This document shows positions 7,649 to 16,141 of a stretch of 64,000 bases of DNA, piece after piece. Location: NCBI RefSeq assembly GCF_004323635.1, contig NZ_CP036515.1:124001-188000 (forward strand), written 5' to 3'. Source of the stretch: Lichenihabitans psoromatis (lineage in GTDB: Bacteria > Pseudomonadota > Alphaproteobacteria > Rhizobiales > Beijerinckiaceae). Position 1 is the first letter of the stretch; each line of letters starts with the position of its first letter. The translations under genes were made by a program, and so were the position numbers. Under the pieces are notes generated by a model that had not been told where the DNA came from, made no database searches, and saw nothing but the letters and a program-made list of their open reading frames with translations.

Positions 7649-7663
7649 GACACTATTTGTGTC
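7649..7663. promoter_or_regulatory. Palindrome upstream of the resolvase, candidate res site or operator
   Basis: GACAC-TATTT-GTGTC is a perfect inverted repeat in the 102-bp spacer before the resolvase. Around it, GCGACAAA (7634-7641) and TTTGTGTCGC, plus a later TTGCAACGATACACA, form further imperfect repeats of the same core. Serine resolvases bind such 12-bp-like inverted sites (res subsites), so autoregulation or recombination here is plausible. Confidence 0.4.
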
Positions 7664-7719
7664 GCAATAGGGTTGTATTCCAAAATTTGCAACGATACAC
7701 AGGAAGGGTCTAAACTCTA

Positions 7720-8289
7720 ATGCAACAGAGACCCCCGATGATCTACGGCTACGCACGCGTCAGCACGACAGGCCAGGACCTTTCAATTCAGGAGGCTGCG
7801 CTCGCCGGCGCTGGATGCCAGGAGATCCGATCCGAGAAGGTATCTGGCACCAGCCGCGAGGGTCGGCGCGAACTCGACGCGCTGCTGACCTTCACGCGCA
7901 AGGGCGACACCATCGTGGTCACGCGTGTCGACCGCCTGGCGCGCTCAATCGGCGACCTACAGGACATCGTCCGGGCGCTGAAGGCCAAAGGCGTCGCGCT
8001 GAAGGCGACCGAGCAGCCGATCGACACCGGCACGGCCGCCGGCAAAGCCTTCCTCGACATGCTGGGCGTCTTCGCTGAATTCGAGACCAACCTGCGCAAG
8101 GAGCGCCAAATGGAGGGTATCGCCAAGGCCAAGGCCGAAGGCGTGTACAAGGGGCGAAAGCCTTCGGTCAATGGCGCCAAGGTGCGCGAGTTGCAGGCCG
8201 CCGGCCTCGGCCCGACCGAGATTGCGAAGCAGCTCAGCATCAACCGCGCGAGCGTCTATCGGGCGCTCGCAACCCAGACCACAACCTGA
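7720..8289 (+). CDS. Serine recombinase of the resolvase/invertase family
   Basis: 189 aa. The N-terminal catalytic domain starts IYGYARVSTTGQD with nucleophile Ser15, then SGTSREGRRELDALL, VTRVDRLARSIGDLQDIV and an E-helix region (GKAFLDMLGVFAEFETNLRKERQ). The C-terminal Hin-type HTH is GLGPTEIAKQLSINRASVYRAL. Size and order match Pin/TnpR-type enzymes. ATG at 7720 or 7738 could be the start; both keep the catalytic domain. It might resolve element dimers or invert a segment. No invertible region was found alongside. Confidence 0.9.
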   Translation: MQQRPPMIYGYARVSTTGQDLSIQEAALAGAGCQEIRSEKVSGTSREGRRELDALLTFTRKGDTIVVTRVDRLARSIGDLQDIVRALKAKGVALKATEQPIDTGTAAGKAFLDMLGVFAEFETNLRKERQMEGIAKAKAEGVYKGRKPSVNGAKVRELQAAGLGPTEIAKQLSINRASVYRALATQTTT

Positions 8290-8301
8290 AAGAAAACCAC
8301 C

Positions 8302-8574
8302 ATGACGATTGGTAGGAAGACGGGCGGACGCCAATTAGGGACACCCAACAAAGCGACGGCGGACCTGAAAGCCGCGGCCGCTTTCTACACCAAGGAGATG
8401 CTGATCGTTCTCGTCGAAATTGCGAACAAGGGCGAGAGTGAAGCCGCTCGCGTCGCAGCCGCAAACTCGATCCTTGATCGCGCGCATGGCAAGCCGACGC
8501 AGACGATTGCAGGCGATAAGGACAACCCGCTGCTAGTTCCGGTGCTGAATGTCACGATCACCAGCCACGCTTGA
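8302..8574 (+). CDS. Terminase small subunit-like protein
   Basis: 90 aa. GGRQLGTPNKATADLKAAAAFY, then ESEAARVAAANSILDRAHGKP, is the small DNA-binding protein commonly placed immediately before the large terminase in alphaproteobacterial prophages. By position it recognises packaging DNA and hands it to the large subunit. The last 26 bases overlap the large-subunit start, a typical coupling. Confidence 0.7.
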   Translation: MTIGRKTGGRQLGTPNKATADLKAAAAFYTKEMLIVLVEIANKGESEAARVAAANSILDRAHGKPTQTIAGDKDNPLLVPVLNVTITSHA

Positions 8575-10015
8575 CCTCCAGCTCCACCCGAAGCAGGGCG
8601 ATGCGCTGAACAGTCTGGCGACGGAGGCGCTGTACGGTGGCGCGGCAGGTGGCGGCAAAAGTCACCTGATGCGGGTGGCTGCGATCCTATGGTGTTCTGC
8701 GATCCCCGGCTTGCAGGTCTACCTGTTCCGACGCATTCGCGACGACCTGGTCAAGAACCACATGGAAGGTCCTAAGGGGTTCCGCGCGATCCTGGCGGGC
8801 TGGGCACTATGCGGCTTCGCCACGCTGGTGGAGGACGAGATCCGCTTCTGGAATGGCGCGAAGATCTATCTCTGCCACTGCAAGGACGAGAAGGACGTCT
8901 ACAAATACCAAGGGGCCGAGATCCACGTTCTACTGATCGACGAGCTGACGCACTTCACTGACAGCATGTATCGGTTCCTGCGCAACCGTGTTCGCATGGT
9001 CGGCGTCACGATCCCGGACGCCTACAAGGGCCGCTTCCCCCGTATTCTGTGTGGGGCCAACCCCGGCAACATCGGCCATCTCTGGGTCAAGCAGACTTTT
9101 GTGAACTCCGCCGAGCCGATGCAGGTCACTCTCCGACCCGCCAATGACGGCGGCATGGTGCGCCAGTTCATTCCCGCGCGGCTCGAAGACAATCCCAGCA
9201 TGGGGCAAGACGATCCCGGATATGAGAACCGCCTCGAGGGCCTCGGGTCTGAAGCCCTGGTCCGCGCAATGCGGTGGGGCGATTGGGATGTGGTCGAAGG
9301 CGCTTTCTTCGACTGCTGGGACCGCAATCGCCACGTAGTTCGGCCTTTCATGATCCCCAGGTCATGGACGCGGTTCAGGTCAGGCGATTGGGGCTCGGCC
9401 AAGCCGTTTGCATTCTATTGGTTCGCCGTGGTCTCCGATCCGATCAAGGCGGGTGACGTCCTGCTACCGCGCGGCGCTTTGGTGGTGTATCGCGAATGGT
9501 ATGGTTGCCAGCATGGGAAAGACAATGTCGGGCTCAAGCTGACAGCCGAGGAAGTTGGGGTTGGCGTGCATCAGCGCCAAGAAGGTGACAAGCCAACCTA
9601 CAGCGTGCTCGACCCAGCGGCCTTCTCGCATGACGGTGGACCTTCGATTGCAGAGCGCATGAACACCGGCGACCGGCCTGCCGATAACAAGCGCGTGGCC
9701 GGGGCTGGTGCGATGGGTGGTTGGGATCAGATGCGGTCCCGCTTCAAAGGCACGGAAGACGGTCCCATGCTGGTGTTCTTCTCGAACTGCCTGCATGCCA
9801 TTCGTACTATCCCAGCGCTGCAACACGACCAGAGCCGCCCCGAGGATTTGGACAGCGACGCTGAGGACCACGCCGCCGATGCTGTGCGCTACGGCTGTAT
9901 GAGCCGACCTTGGGCCGCGGTCGGAAAAAGCGAAAAGCAGCGGCGCCCCCTCGATTATGCGGAGCGGCTCGATGATGATGATGAGGAAGAAGTAGGCGAC
10001 TGGCGCACCATGTGA
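8549..10015 (+). CDS. Phage terminase large subunit
   Basis: 488 aa, apparently full length. The ATPase domain has Walker A GGAAGGGKS (residues 30-38) and Walker B VLLIDE (127-132), then ILCGANPGN. The nuclease domain contains FRSGDWGSAKPF (Asp near 280), SVLDPAAF (Asp near 355) and DHAADAVRYG (Asp near 440), the expected RNase-H-like acidic set. It pumps and cuts phage DNA at the portal. The portal gene that normally follows is absent: the next sequence is an IS5 remnant, so the packaging gene is stranded. Confidence 0.93.
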   Translation: MSRSPATLDLQLHPKQGDALNSLATEALYGGAAGGGKSHLMRVAAILWCSAIPGLQVYLFRRIRDDLVKNHMEGPKGFRAILAGWALCGFATLVEDEIRFWNGAKIYLCHCKDEKDVYKYQGAEIHVLLIDELTHFTDSMYRFLRNRVRMVGVTIPDAYKGRFPRILCGANPGNIGHLWVKQTFVNSAEPMQVTLRPANDGGMVRQFIPARLEDNPSMGQDDPGYENRLEGLGSEALVRAMRWGDWDVVEGAFFDCWDRNRHVVRPFMIPRSWTRFRSGDWGSAKPFAFYWFAVVSDPIKAGDVLLPRGALVVYREWYGCQHGKDNVGLKLTAEEVGVGVHQRQEGDKPTYSVLDPAAFSHDGGPSIAERMNTGDRPADNKRVAGAGAMGGWDQMRSRFKGTEDGPMLVFFSNCLHAIRTIPALQHDQSRPEDLDSDAEDHAADAVRYGCMSRPWAAVGKSEKQRRPLDYAERLDDDDEEEVGDWRTM

Positions 10016-10109
10016 CGACCATTCGCAGTCGTCTACTCCCGTCTATTTTGGATGTGCGCCGCCGATGGGAAGTCGCTCCACTCTCCCTTGGTTATCTTGG
10101 CTGCTCGAA

Positions 10110-10440
10110 TGCCTAATCGTTAGTTCGGCGAAGGGGGATTATCCGCTCGATACGGTTGCGATCCTTGTAGGCGTTGAAGTCGTAAGAGAGGGGCCTGCTT
10201 GCGGTTGGCCCTGGGCGGGATGATGTGTCGGTTCCCTTCATAAAGAGACTGCAGCGAACCGCGTCACTGTCGTAGCCCGTGTCGGCCAGCATCAGCCAAG
10301 GCTTTTCGACTGGCATGCGGACGAGGCGCTACACCGCTTTGTAGTCGGCAACTTCGCACAGGTCACCAAGACGCCAAGAGGGCATCCTTGACCGTCCAAA
10401 AGGGCGTGGATTTTCGACGTATAGCCGCCGCGGCTTCGAC
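10110..10440 (-). pseudogene. IS5-family transposase remnant (frameshifted)
   Basis: Minus strand, in two frames: SRGGYTSKIHALLDGQG (bases 10,436-10,385) and then, after a stop/frameshift near 10,330, LMLADTGYDSDAVR with a later YDFNAYKDRNRIERI. These are the conserved central and C-terminal blocks of IS5/IS427-group DDE transposases. The N-terminal part and both inverted repeats are not recognisable. It marks the point where the prophage's structural genes are lost. Confidence 0.75.
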
Positions 10441-10547
10441 CAAAGCCCTACTCACTCTAGTCGACTTCCGCTCCGAGCCACTCGTGCGGCTCGCAAATTC
10501 TCCACTCCAATCTAATTTTGTCATCTAAGACCGCAAAGGTCGGAGTG

Positions 10548-11483
10548 TCACGCAAGCCGGCGAGGCTGGCCCTTTTCGCCAAGCGCGCACTCGAGGGCAG
10601 CCCGATCCCATCTTCCAGCATCGGCTGCTGCCGCATAGGAGGCCTGCAAAAACCCAAGTAACGCTGCGTCAGGGTCCGCAGCGGTGCGGACTGCCTCATA
10701 TGGTAGGAGAAATTCACCCATCGCAGTCTCGAACCGTGCGAGCCCTGGCATTTTGGCGTCTCTAAATCCTGGCGGTTCGGGGTAGGCGTAGGAGTAGAAG
10801 GCAGCCTCTGGAAAGGCGTCGCTGCCAGGCCAGAAGCCCGCGCTGCTGACCTCGTGCGAGTAGGCCTCGCGTGTGACAACGTCAGGAAGACCTGGCACAC
10901 CGCCGGGATGAAGTGGTGCTGGCCGACCCGAGAATCTGGTGACGGCGAGGTCGAAGCTCCCCCAGAAAAAATGGACGGGGCTCGCCTTGCCCACAAAGCC
11001 AGTGCGGAAGAGCTTCAAGATACGATCTGCTTGCAGGAGGGTCCGCCAGAATCGGTGCGCCGCGTCAGCATCATAGGTCTGGTGCCGATGATCATCCTGG
11101 AACCGCACTGGTTCCGACACTTCGTTTGGCATCGTGTCGATTGCGACCTGAATTCCCAAGACAGCTAGCATGGCCATGAGGCGTCGGTAGAAGGTGGAGA
11201 CACTTTGCGGCTCTAAAAGCATCTTCGTTTGGTCGCCCCGGCTCGTTCGGCACGTCAGCCAATGAGCAACGAAGTCGAACTCGATCTCCAAGATTTCGTG
11301 AGCAATGGGGACCGGGGATGTTCCGAGACCTCTGGCCGTGACATAGAGCGGGACGTGCCAGCCATGATTTAGCCAAGGCGTGCAGGCCAGCCGCACCTTG
11401 CCGACCACCTGGGTCCAAAGCTGCAGGGTCGCCAGTGTGTCTCGCCAGGCGAGATAGTCTAGTCTCGGCCAGTCTTCCAACAC
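10548..11483 (-). CDS. DUF5996 family protein
   Basis: 311 aa beginning at GTG behind a perfect AGGAGG. The N-terminal block WRDTLATLQLWTQVVGKVRLACTPWLNHGWHVPLYVTARGL (two adjoining pieces) and SPVHFFWGSFDLAVTRFSGR are the signature of DUF5996, a widespread family of unknown function. No catalytic motif is known; the protein looks cytosolic. It lies 12 bp downstream of a MucR-family gene on the same strand, so the two are likely co-transcribed. Confidence 0.85.
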   Translation of the reverse strand: MLEDWPRLDYLAWRDTLATLQLWTQVVGKVRLACTPWLNHGWHVPLYVTARGLGTSPVPIAHEILEIEFDFVAHWLTCRTSRGDQTKMLLEPQSVSTFYRRLMAMLAVLGIQVAIDTMPNEVSEPVRFQDDHRHQTYDADAAHRFWRTLLQADRILKLFRTGFVGKASPVHFFWGSFDLAVTRFSGRPAPLHPGGVPGLPDVVTREAYSHEVSSAGFWPGSDAFPEAAFYSYAYPEPPGFRDAKMPGLARFETAMGEFLLPYEAVRTAADPDAALLGFLQASYAAAADAGRWDRAALECALGEKGQPRRLA

Positions 11484-11495
11484 TCTACCTCCTAG

Positions 11496-12020
11496 TCACG
11501 CAATGTGACCGTCACCGAGCCTTCGATCAGACGGTCGGCAGACCGCCTTCTTGGCAGGACGGCCACGTCTCTTAGCCAGAGGTTCGGCCACTTGAGCGTC
11601 GGTAGCCAAAGCATGCGCGGCCGCTTTCTGAAGCGCAACGGCGGTCTTGCGACGCGAATTGCCAAGTCCATTCCCCTTCGCAAGTTCCGAGCGAATAGCC
11701 GCATATCCGTGAGACACCATCGGATAGTCGCAGGGTAAGCCCCACTCAGCGCGATCCAGGTCGATGATTAGGCCAAAGGCGGTTTGCAAGTGACGCTTCA
11801 GCGACTTAAATCGCTTCCCGTGCTCTAGGCAGACTAAATTGTCGTTGGTGACGGACTTCGTTATCGGCACGGCTGGTCCGGCCACTTGAACTTCCGACAC
11901 CTCCTCCTTTAAACTCATAACGCCCACGAGTGAAGAGTGTACGATTTCAATGAGCTCGGGGAAGGCGCTAACGCGCCCGACATCGTTGCTCACGAATGCC
12001 GCCACGCTATCAACAGTCAT
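11496..12020 (-). CDS. MucR/Ros-family transcriptional regulator with altered zinc site
   Basis: 174 aa. The family signature is intact: AVPITKSVTNDNLVCLEHG, FKSLKRHL, then WGLPCDYPMVSHGYAAIRSELAK. MucR proteins control exopolysaccharide, motility and cell-cycle genes in Alphaproteobacteria by binding AT-rich DNA. In the Ros finger the ligands are Cys-Cys-His-His; here the aligned positions are Cys64, His67, His77 and Phe82, so one ligand is missing and one is changed. The tail has KRRGRPAKK, an AT-hook-like motif. The start at 12020 matches the family N-terminus; the longer open frame upstream lacks similarity. Confidence 0.88.
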   Translation of the reverse strand: MTVDSVAAFVSNDVGRVSAFPELIEIVHSSLVGVMSLKEEVSEVQVAGPAVPITKSVTNDNLVCLEHGKRFKSLKRHLQTAFGLIIDLDRAEWGLPCDYPMVSHGYAAIRSELAKGNGLGNSRRKTAVALQKAAAHALATDAQVAEPLAKRRGRPAKKAVCRPSDRRLGDGHIA

Positions 12021-12293
12021 TTCCAAAGTGTGACCTGTGTCTGCCAACGGCGTCTCGATCTGTTGACACCCCCCCTTTTGGGTAAGTGCAGCGACGACAA
12101 GCCATGTATGCATGCTTTGGAGCGGGGAGAAAGCGGCTGGGTCCGGCAAGCTCCGAGCAATACGTCCGAAACAGCAGTTTTTCTCAATCTTTTAGCAACG
12201 GTCGTTAGTCATCTTTGGCGGGATTGCCATACCGGAGCAGAGCTCAATCAAGGTTAGTACGGGACCTGTTCAAGGCTAGGAAATCAGGAGGGC

Positions 12294-14432
12294 ATGATGC
12301 GCGTTGATCACGATCCGACCTGCGTCGAGGGAATTTCAGAACGACCGCGGGCCTTGCTCAAGCTTTCCAGCATCACGTCACTCATGCAACCCATTGTGGA
12401 GCTGTCATCCGGACGCGTCGTTGGCTTTGAAGCGTTAGCTAGACTTCAAGACGGCAACCTTCTACTTGCCCCTGACCAGTTTTTACCCGAGCTTTCCGAC
12501 GAAGAGCGGGTCTGGCTCTTTCGTGAGATGTTGCGCCAAGCCCATGACTTTGTGACAGCAGCACGACGGCGACGTCCTGATTTGATCATCTCGGTCAACG
12601 TAGAAACGTCGATTGTAATGCGAGATGATCTACCAGAGTTGATCGAGATGACCTTGGGTGCAGAAGCTAGCACAAAGGGTATTTACTTGGAACTTTTAGA
12701 GAGCGAGAAGATCCTCGATCTTAAAAAAGCTATGGTAAATCTGACGCGGCTTAAGAAGATGGCCATTGGCCTCTCGCTGGACGACGTCGGCTCTGCTTAC
12801 TCGTCCCTTATCATGCTCAAGCGTCTTCCCATTGACGTGATCAAACTCGACCAAGCCTTTGCTCGCGAGCTTGCTCGCAAACCATCAGATCTGCAGTTCG
12901 TTCAAAGTGTGATGTCGCTGTCACGTGGCTTGCGTAAAAAGCTCGTGGTCGAAGGTGTCGAGACCCTCGAGATTTTGGATGCTCTCACCGTGTTGGGCGT
13001 CGACTATGTGCAGGGATTTACGATCGCCAAGCCGATGCCGGCTATTCGCGCTTTGGAATGGCTGGACGAGGCTCGGGAGAAGAAGCGGAGCCGCATACCC
13101 AACTCCTTGCTCGGCTGCTATTCCGCTCACCTGCTCGTTGTTGAGACCTGCCGCATCATTGATGATCAATCCTTGCCAATGCGATGGGATCGGCATGCCA
13201 AAGATCCGCATGCGTGCGGGATTGGCATTTACCTCAATCAGCGTGGATTGCACGACACTTCCTTTGGCGTCGCCCACAAGGCATTTCATGACGTCATCGA
13301 TCGGTATGGATCAGATCGGGAAATCTGGGAGACCGCCGCTGAATTGTTTCGCCGCGAGTTAGAACACGCCATCCTAGCTGGCACTGCGGAGCAAAAAAGC
13401 GGCAGCGTAGTGCCCCTTCGTTTGATCCCCGTCTGTAGCTGTGTCACCTTCACAGAATCGGCGACCCGCCCGGATACTCAAACCATGAAGAAGACCGAGC
13501 CGAGTCGATTTGCCCCCGCCTTTCCTACGAGCCTTTTCGCACAACTTGCGGAAGCTACCAACGACGTCATCATCGTCACGACGCCCGACATGGAGCTCCC
13601 TGGGCCTCGGATCGTCTACGTCAATCCGGCTTTCACAAGACTGACGGGGTACACCGCTGACGAGGCGATTGGACGCTCTCCTCGCATGTTACAGCGGTCT
13701 GGCACTGACCGTGTGACGCTCGATGCGATCAAGCGTCGCCTTTTAGCGGGCCTGGAAGTCCATGAAAAACTCCTCAATTATGCAAAAGGGGGAGAGCGCT
13801 ACTGGCTGGACCTCCGCATCGTCCCCTTGCGCGACGAAGTCGGCAAAATCACCCACTTTGCGGCGATTGAACGCGACGTCACGATGGATAAGCGGCGGCT
13901 GGATGAATTGGAGATGGTCGCCGATAGAGACGGTTTAACCGGGATACCCAATCGGCGAGCGTTGCTCCGCGTCATCGAGTCCGAAATCGCGGCATTGCGA
14001 TCGCGCTCCATTGCGAGACCTTATGGCCGCGACGCCTGCTTGGCCTTCTTTGACGTCGACCATTTTAAGAGCGTCAATGATGCGCACGGACATGGCGTTG
14101 GAGATGCAGTGCTTCTCGGCATCGCCGACCGGCTCACCGAGAACCTACGTCGATCGGATGCGCTGGGCCGCATGGGCGGGGAGGAGTTCGCGCTGTGGAT
14201 GCCGGGCGTCACTCTTCGGGATGCACAAGAGCTGGTCGACCGACTTCGCCGCATTGTATCAGAGCAGCCGTTTGAGACACCATCAGGTCCAGTGACGGTC
14301 AGCGTAAGTATTGGAGTTACGGCTTTCCAGCCGATCGATAACTTGGTCCACCTCATGAACCGTGCCGACAAAGCAATGTATTCTGCGAAGAAAGCGGGGC
14401 GCAACAGGGTAGTAGCGCTCGAAGGAACTTAG
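12294..14432 (+). CDS. EAL-PAS-GGDEF cyclic-di-GMP protein (inverted domain order)
   Basis: 712 aa from ATG with AGGAGG upstream. The EAL phosphodiesterase domain comes first (about residues 25-260): FEALAR, SVNVE, LELLES, LDDVGS, IKLDQAF, VEGVET and VQGF are present, so catalysis looks possible. A Cys/His-containing linker (about 265-390) follows, then a PAS domain (about 418-535; GRSPRMLQ has Ser where LOV domains have the flavin Cys). Last is a GGDEF cyclase domain with GGEEF near 628-632 and an RRSD I-site five residues before. It could make and degrade c-di-GMP in response to a PAS ligand. No transmembrane segment is seen. Confidence 0.92.
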   Translation: MMRVDHDPTCVEGISERPRALLKLSSITSLMQPIVELSSGRVVGFEALARLQDGNLLLAPDQFLPELSDEERVWLFREMLRQAHDFVTAARRRRPDLIISVNVETSIVMRDDLPELIEMTLGAEASTKGIYLELLESEKILDLKKAMVNLTRLKKMAIGLSLDDVGSAYSSLIMLKRLPIDVIKLDQAFARELARKPSDLQFVQSVMSLSRGLRKKLVVEGVETLEILDALTVLGVDYVQGFTIAKPMPAIRALEWLDEAREKKRSRIPNSLLGCYSAHLLVVETCRIIDDQSLPMRWDRHAKDPHACGIGIYLNQRGLHDTSFGVAHKAFHDVIDRYGSDREIWETAAELFRRELEHAILAGTAEQKSGSVVPLRLIPVCSCVTFTESATRPDTQTMKKTEPSRFAPAFPTSLFAQLAEATNDVIIVTTPDMELPGPRIVYVNPAFTRLTGYTADEAIGRSPRMLQRSGTDRVTLDAIKRRLLAGLEVHEKLLNYAKGGERYWLDLRIVPLRDEVGKITHFAAIERDVTMDKRRLDELEMVADRDGLTGIPNRRALLRVIESEIAALRSRSIARPYGRDACLAFFDVDHFKSVNDAHGHGVGDAVLLGIADRLTENLRRSDALGRMGGEEFALWMPGVTLRDAQELVDRLRRIVSEQPFETPSGPVTVSVSIGVTAFQPIDNLVHLMNRADKAMYSAKKAGRNRVVALEGT

Positions 14433-14514
14433 CGCCTGCGCCGCATTGAATGCGACTAAGTCTGGGCGTTTCAATGGAAGAGCAAGACGCCGATGTTCCG
14501 AGCCGCACCCACGT

Positions 14515-14646
14515 CGCGTTCCTGAGCCGGACCCCTGGCCCGTTACCGTTCTCAGCTACGAAGATGACGCCGGCGGCCTCAAGGGCATGCTGCAAACTTC
14601 CGACTGCCTCGGACGAAGCCTTCCTACGCTCCCTTTCGAAGCCCTA
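14515..14646 (-). pseudogene. Remnant of a solo XRE-type HTH gene
   Basis: Reads GFERERRKASSEAVGSLQHA, then LEAAGVIFVAENGNGPGVRLR: the recognition-helix end and the conserved tail of the small XRE family seen intact at 17,755-17,991. Upstream in frame is a TAG and no N-terminal HTH helices. Downstream it runs on without the normal stop. A decayed paralogue. Confidence 0.6.
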
Positions 14647-14665
14647 TATTTTGGACCCGGGCTAT

Positions 14666-14956
14666 TCACTGCAGCGTCACCATGGTGCGCCGAGTTGGTC
14701 TTCGCTTGGCACGCGGATCGTTCTCGATGCGAAGGGTGAGCCCTACAGTATTGAGCAAGTTGGCCAATGTCACAGCGTCCGCGAACTCGGTGCAGGACCG
14801 CAGCTCTATGGAGATGGTCCGCCCAGGCAGCCCGATGTCGTCATAGGCCACGAAGCGGACCACGAGCGGTTCGCTGTCTTCCTCACGGTTCATAGTCGCT
14901 ACAAAATTGCGGTTCCCACCATCGGCGTCGAACTGCTCTTGATCCCCAACCATCAT
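14666..14956 (-). CDS. Hypothetical small protein
   Basis: 96 aa. A beta-rich centre (PLVVRFVAYDDIGLPGRTISIELRSC) and a helix (FADAVTLANLLNTVGLTLRIE) give sensible protein composition. No family recognised. Neighbours are the XRE remnant and a membrane protein on the same strand. Confidence 0.45.
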   Translation of the reverse strand: MMVGDQEQFDADGGNRNFVATMNREEDSEPLVVRFVAYDDIGLPGRTISIELRSCTEFADAVTLANLLNTVGLTLRIENDPRAKRRPTRRTMVTLQ

Positions 14957-15063
14957 CTTTGTCCCTTCAACAGTGGCAGCCCCAGAACTATATTAAACGT
15001 CTCGTTTTCAAGGGGGCCGGCATGAACATCTGCGGTATTAGGTAGCAAAAACACCAAGGGCTT

Positions 15064-15396
15064 TCACGCCTGAAAGTGCCGCTCCAGGCTGCTTCGATAA
15101 TGATCGGTGAGGTCAATGCCGCCCGTGAGGTTGCGATGGACAGACGTGATTGTCTTAATCGGTCCCCAGGGTAGTCCCCACCAGCCGGCGAGTAGGGTCA
15201 ACACCGTCCACGGCAGGCCCGCCGTCAGCACGCTATCCGACGCACGAACTAGGTAGGGGTCTGTGCTACGGGTGAAGGTCAAGATTATGACCGAATAGCT
15301 ATATGCGAATCTGACTACCCGACCTCCGGTTCTGAGTGCCTCGAAAATCTCTTGGCTTGATAACGATTTGACGTTTTCGGCCACGCGGCTCTCCAC
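15064..15396 (-). CDS. Conserved small membrane-associated protein
   Basis: 110 aa. Core features are RTGGRVVRFAYSYSVIILTFTR, a hydrophobic segment LPWTVLTLLAGWWGLPWGPI (about residues 61-80), and NLTGGIDLTDHY. This arrangement occurs in a family of uncharacterised bacterial proteins, often near membrane genes. One hydrophobic helix or hairpin is likely. Function unknown. Confidence 0.6.
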   Translation of the reverse strand: MESRVAENVKSLSSQEIFEALRTGGRVVRFAYSYSVIILTFTRSTDPYLVRASDSVLTAGLPWTVLTLLAGWWGLPWGPIKTITSVHRNLTGGIDLTDHYRSSLERHFQA

Positions 15397-15442
15397 CCTC
15401 GTTCGCCTGTCATCACTTTAGACAGTGTACCCACCATAGCAG

Positions 15443-15470
15443 AAAGCCCCGGGCTTTCGGCCGGGGCTTT
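15443..15470. terminator. Hairpin terminator
   Basis: AAAGCCCCGG (15,443-15,452) pairs perfectly with CCGGGGCTTT (15,461-15,470) across an 8-base loop. Only a short T run follows on either strand. It lies 11 bp beyond the end of the minus-strand DUF4238 gene, which it probably terminates. Confidence 0.65.
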
Positions 15471-15480
15471 GTTGCGCTTC

Positions 15481-15778
15481 CTACGTAGAGACGGGTGCTG
15501 ATCGAGCCGGTTCGGCCCGGCCCCCAAAGAAAGCGTCACGGAAAAGATTGGAGCCTCGCTGTATCCCGTCATGGTGGCGGAGCAGGTAGCCGAACTCCTC
15601 ATCCTTGGCATACACTTGATGGGCTGCATGCAGGATGATCGAGCCGTTGATCTTCGCCAGGTGTGCCGGATCAATGTCGATCACAACACCGGGCTTCAGT
15701 TCGAAGCCGCCGACGATCGCCAAGTCGCTGCTGAGCGGCACCAGGATCTGCGTGTTCTTCAAGCCGAAGCTGATCGTC
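15481..15778 (-). pseudogene. C-terminal fragment of a DUF4238 gene, severed by IS insertion
   Basis: Reads ISFGLKNTQILVPLSSDLA, then IVGGFELKPGVVIDID and INGSIILHAAHQVYAKDEEF. This matches the DUF4238 C-terminus (the GT.ISF.L....ALVG block and a late AxxxVY helix). It continues the N-terminal fragment at 17,042-17,752; joining the two as PGFDRP-GTISFGL gives the expected family sequence. No start of its own outside the IS. Confidence 0.75.
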
Positions 15779-15833
15779 CCCCCTTGAAGTGGTCCATCCC
15801 GATGTATGGCTTTCGAGCCTGGAGGATGGATCG

Positions 15834-16109
15834 ATGGGAAGACGACCGAAGCCTGAAGAGATCGTGAGCAAGCTGCGTCAGGTCGACGTGTTGGTCTCAC
15901 AGGGGAAGACCGTTGCGGACTCGGTTCGCTCGATCGGGGTGACCGAGGTCACCTACTACCGGTGGCGGAAGGAGTTCGGCGGCTTGAAGCTTGACCAGGT
16001 CAAGCGCCTGAAGGAGCTGGAGACGGAGAACATGCGGCTTCGCAAGGCGATCGCCGACCTCACGCTCGACAAGCTGATTCTGAAGGAGGCGGCCTCGGGA
16101 AACTTCTGA
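15834..16109 (+). CDS. IS3-family transposase OrfA (DNA-binding subunit)
   Basis: 91 aa from ATG. Has an HTH (EEIVSKLRQVDVLVSQGKTVA, then SIGVTEVTYYRWRKEFGG) and a leucine-zipper-like coiled coil (LKELETENMRLRKAIADLTLDKLILKE). It binds the terminal repeats. Its last codons overlap a GGGAAAC slippery heptamer, so a share of ribosomes should shift into OrfB and make the fusion transposase. Confidence 0.9.
   Translation: MGRRPKPEEIVSKLRQVDVLVSQGKTVADSVRSIGVTEVTYYRWRKEFGGLKLDQVKRLKELETENMRLRKAIADLTLDKLILKEAASGNF
16097..16103 (+). other. Programmed -1 frameshift site (GGGAAAC)
   Basis: The heptamer fits X XXY YYZ, in phase with OrfA as G GGA AAC. Slipping back one base gives GGG AAA, which reads on as LLSPARRRVCIEHVRQHL into OrfB with no stop. 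OrfA's own TGA is two codons later. Confidence 0.75.
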
Positions 16110-16141
16110 GCCCCGCGCGCCGGCGCGTCTGCATCGAGCAT

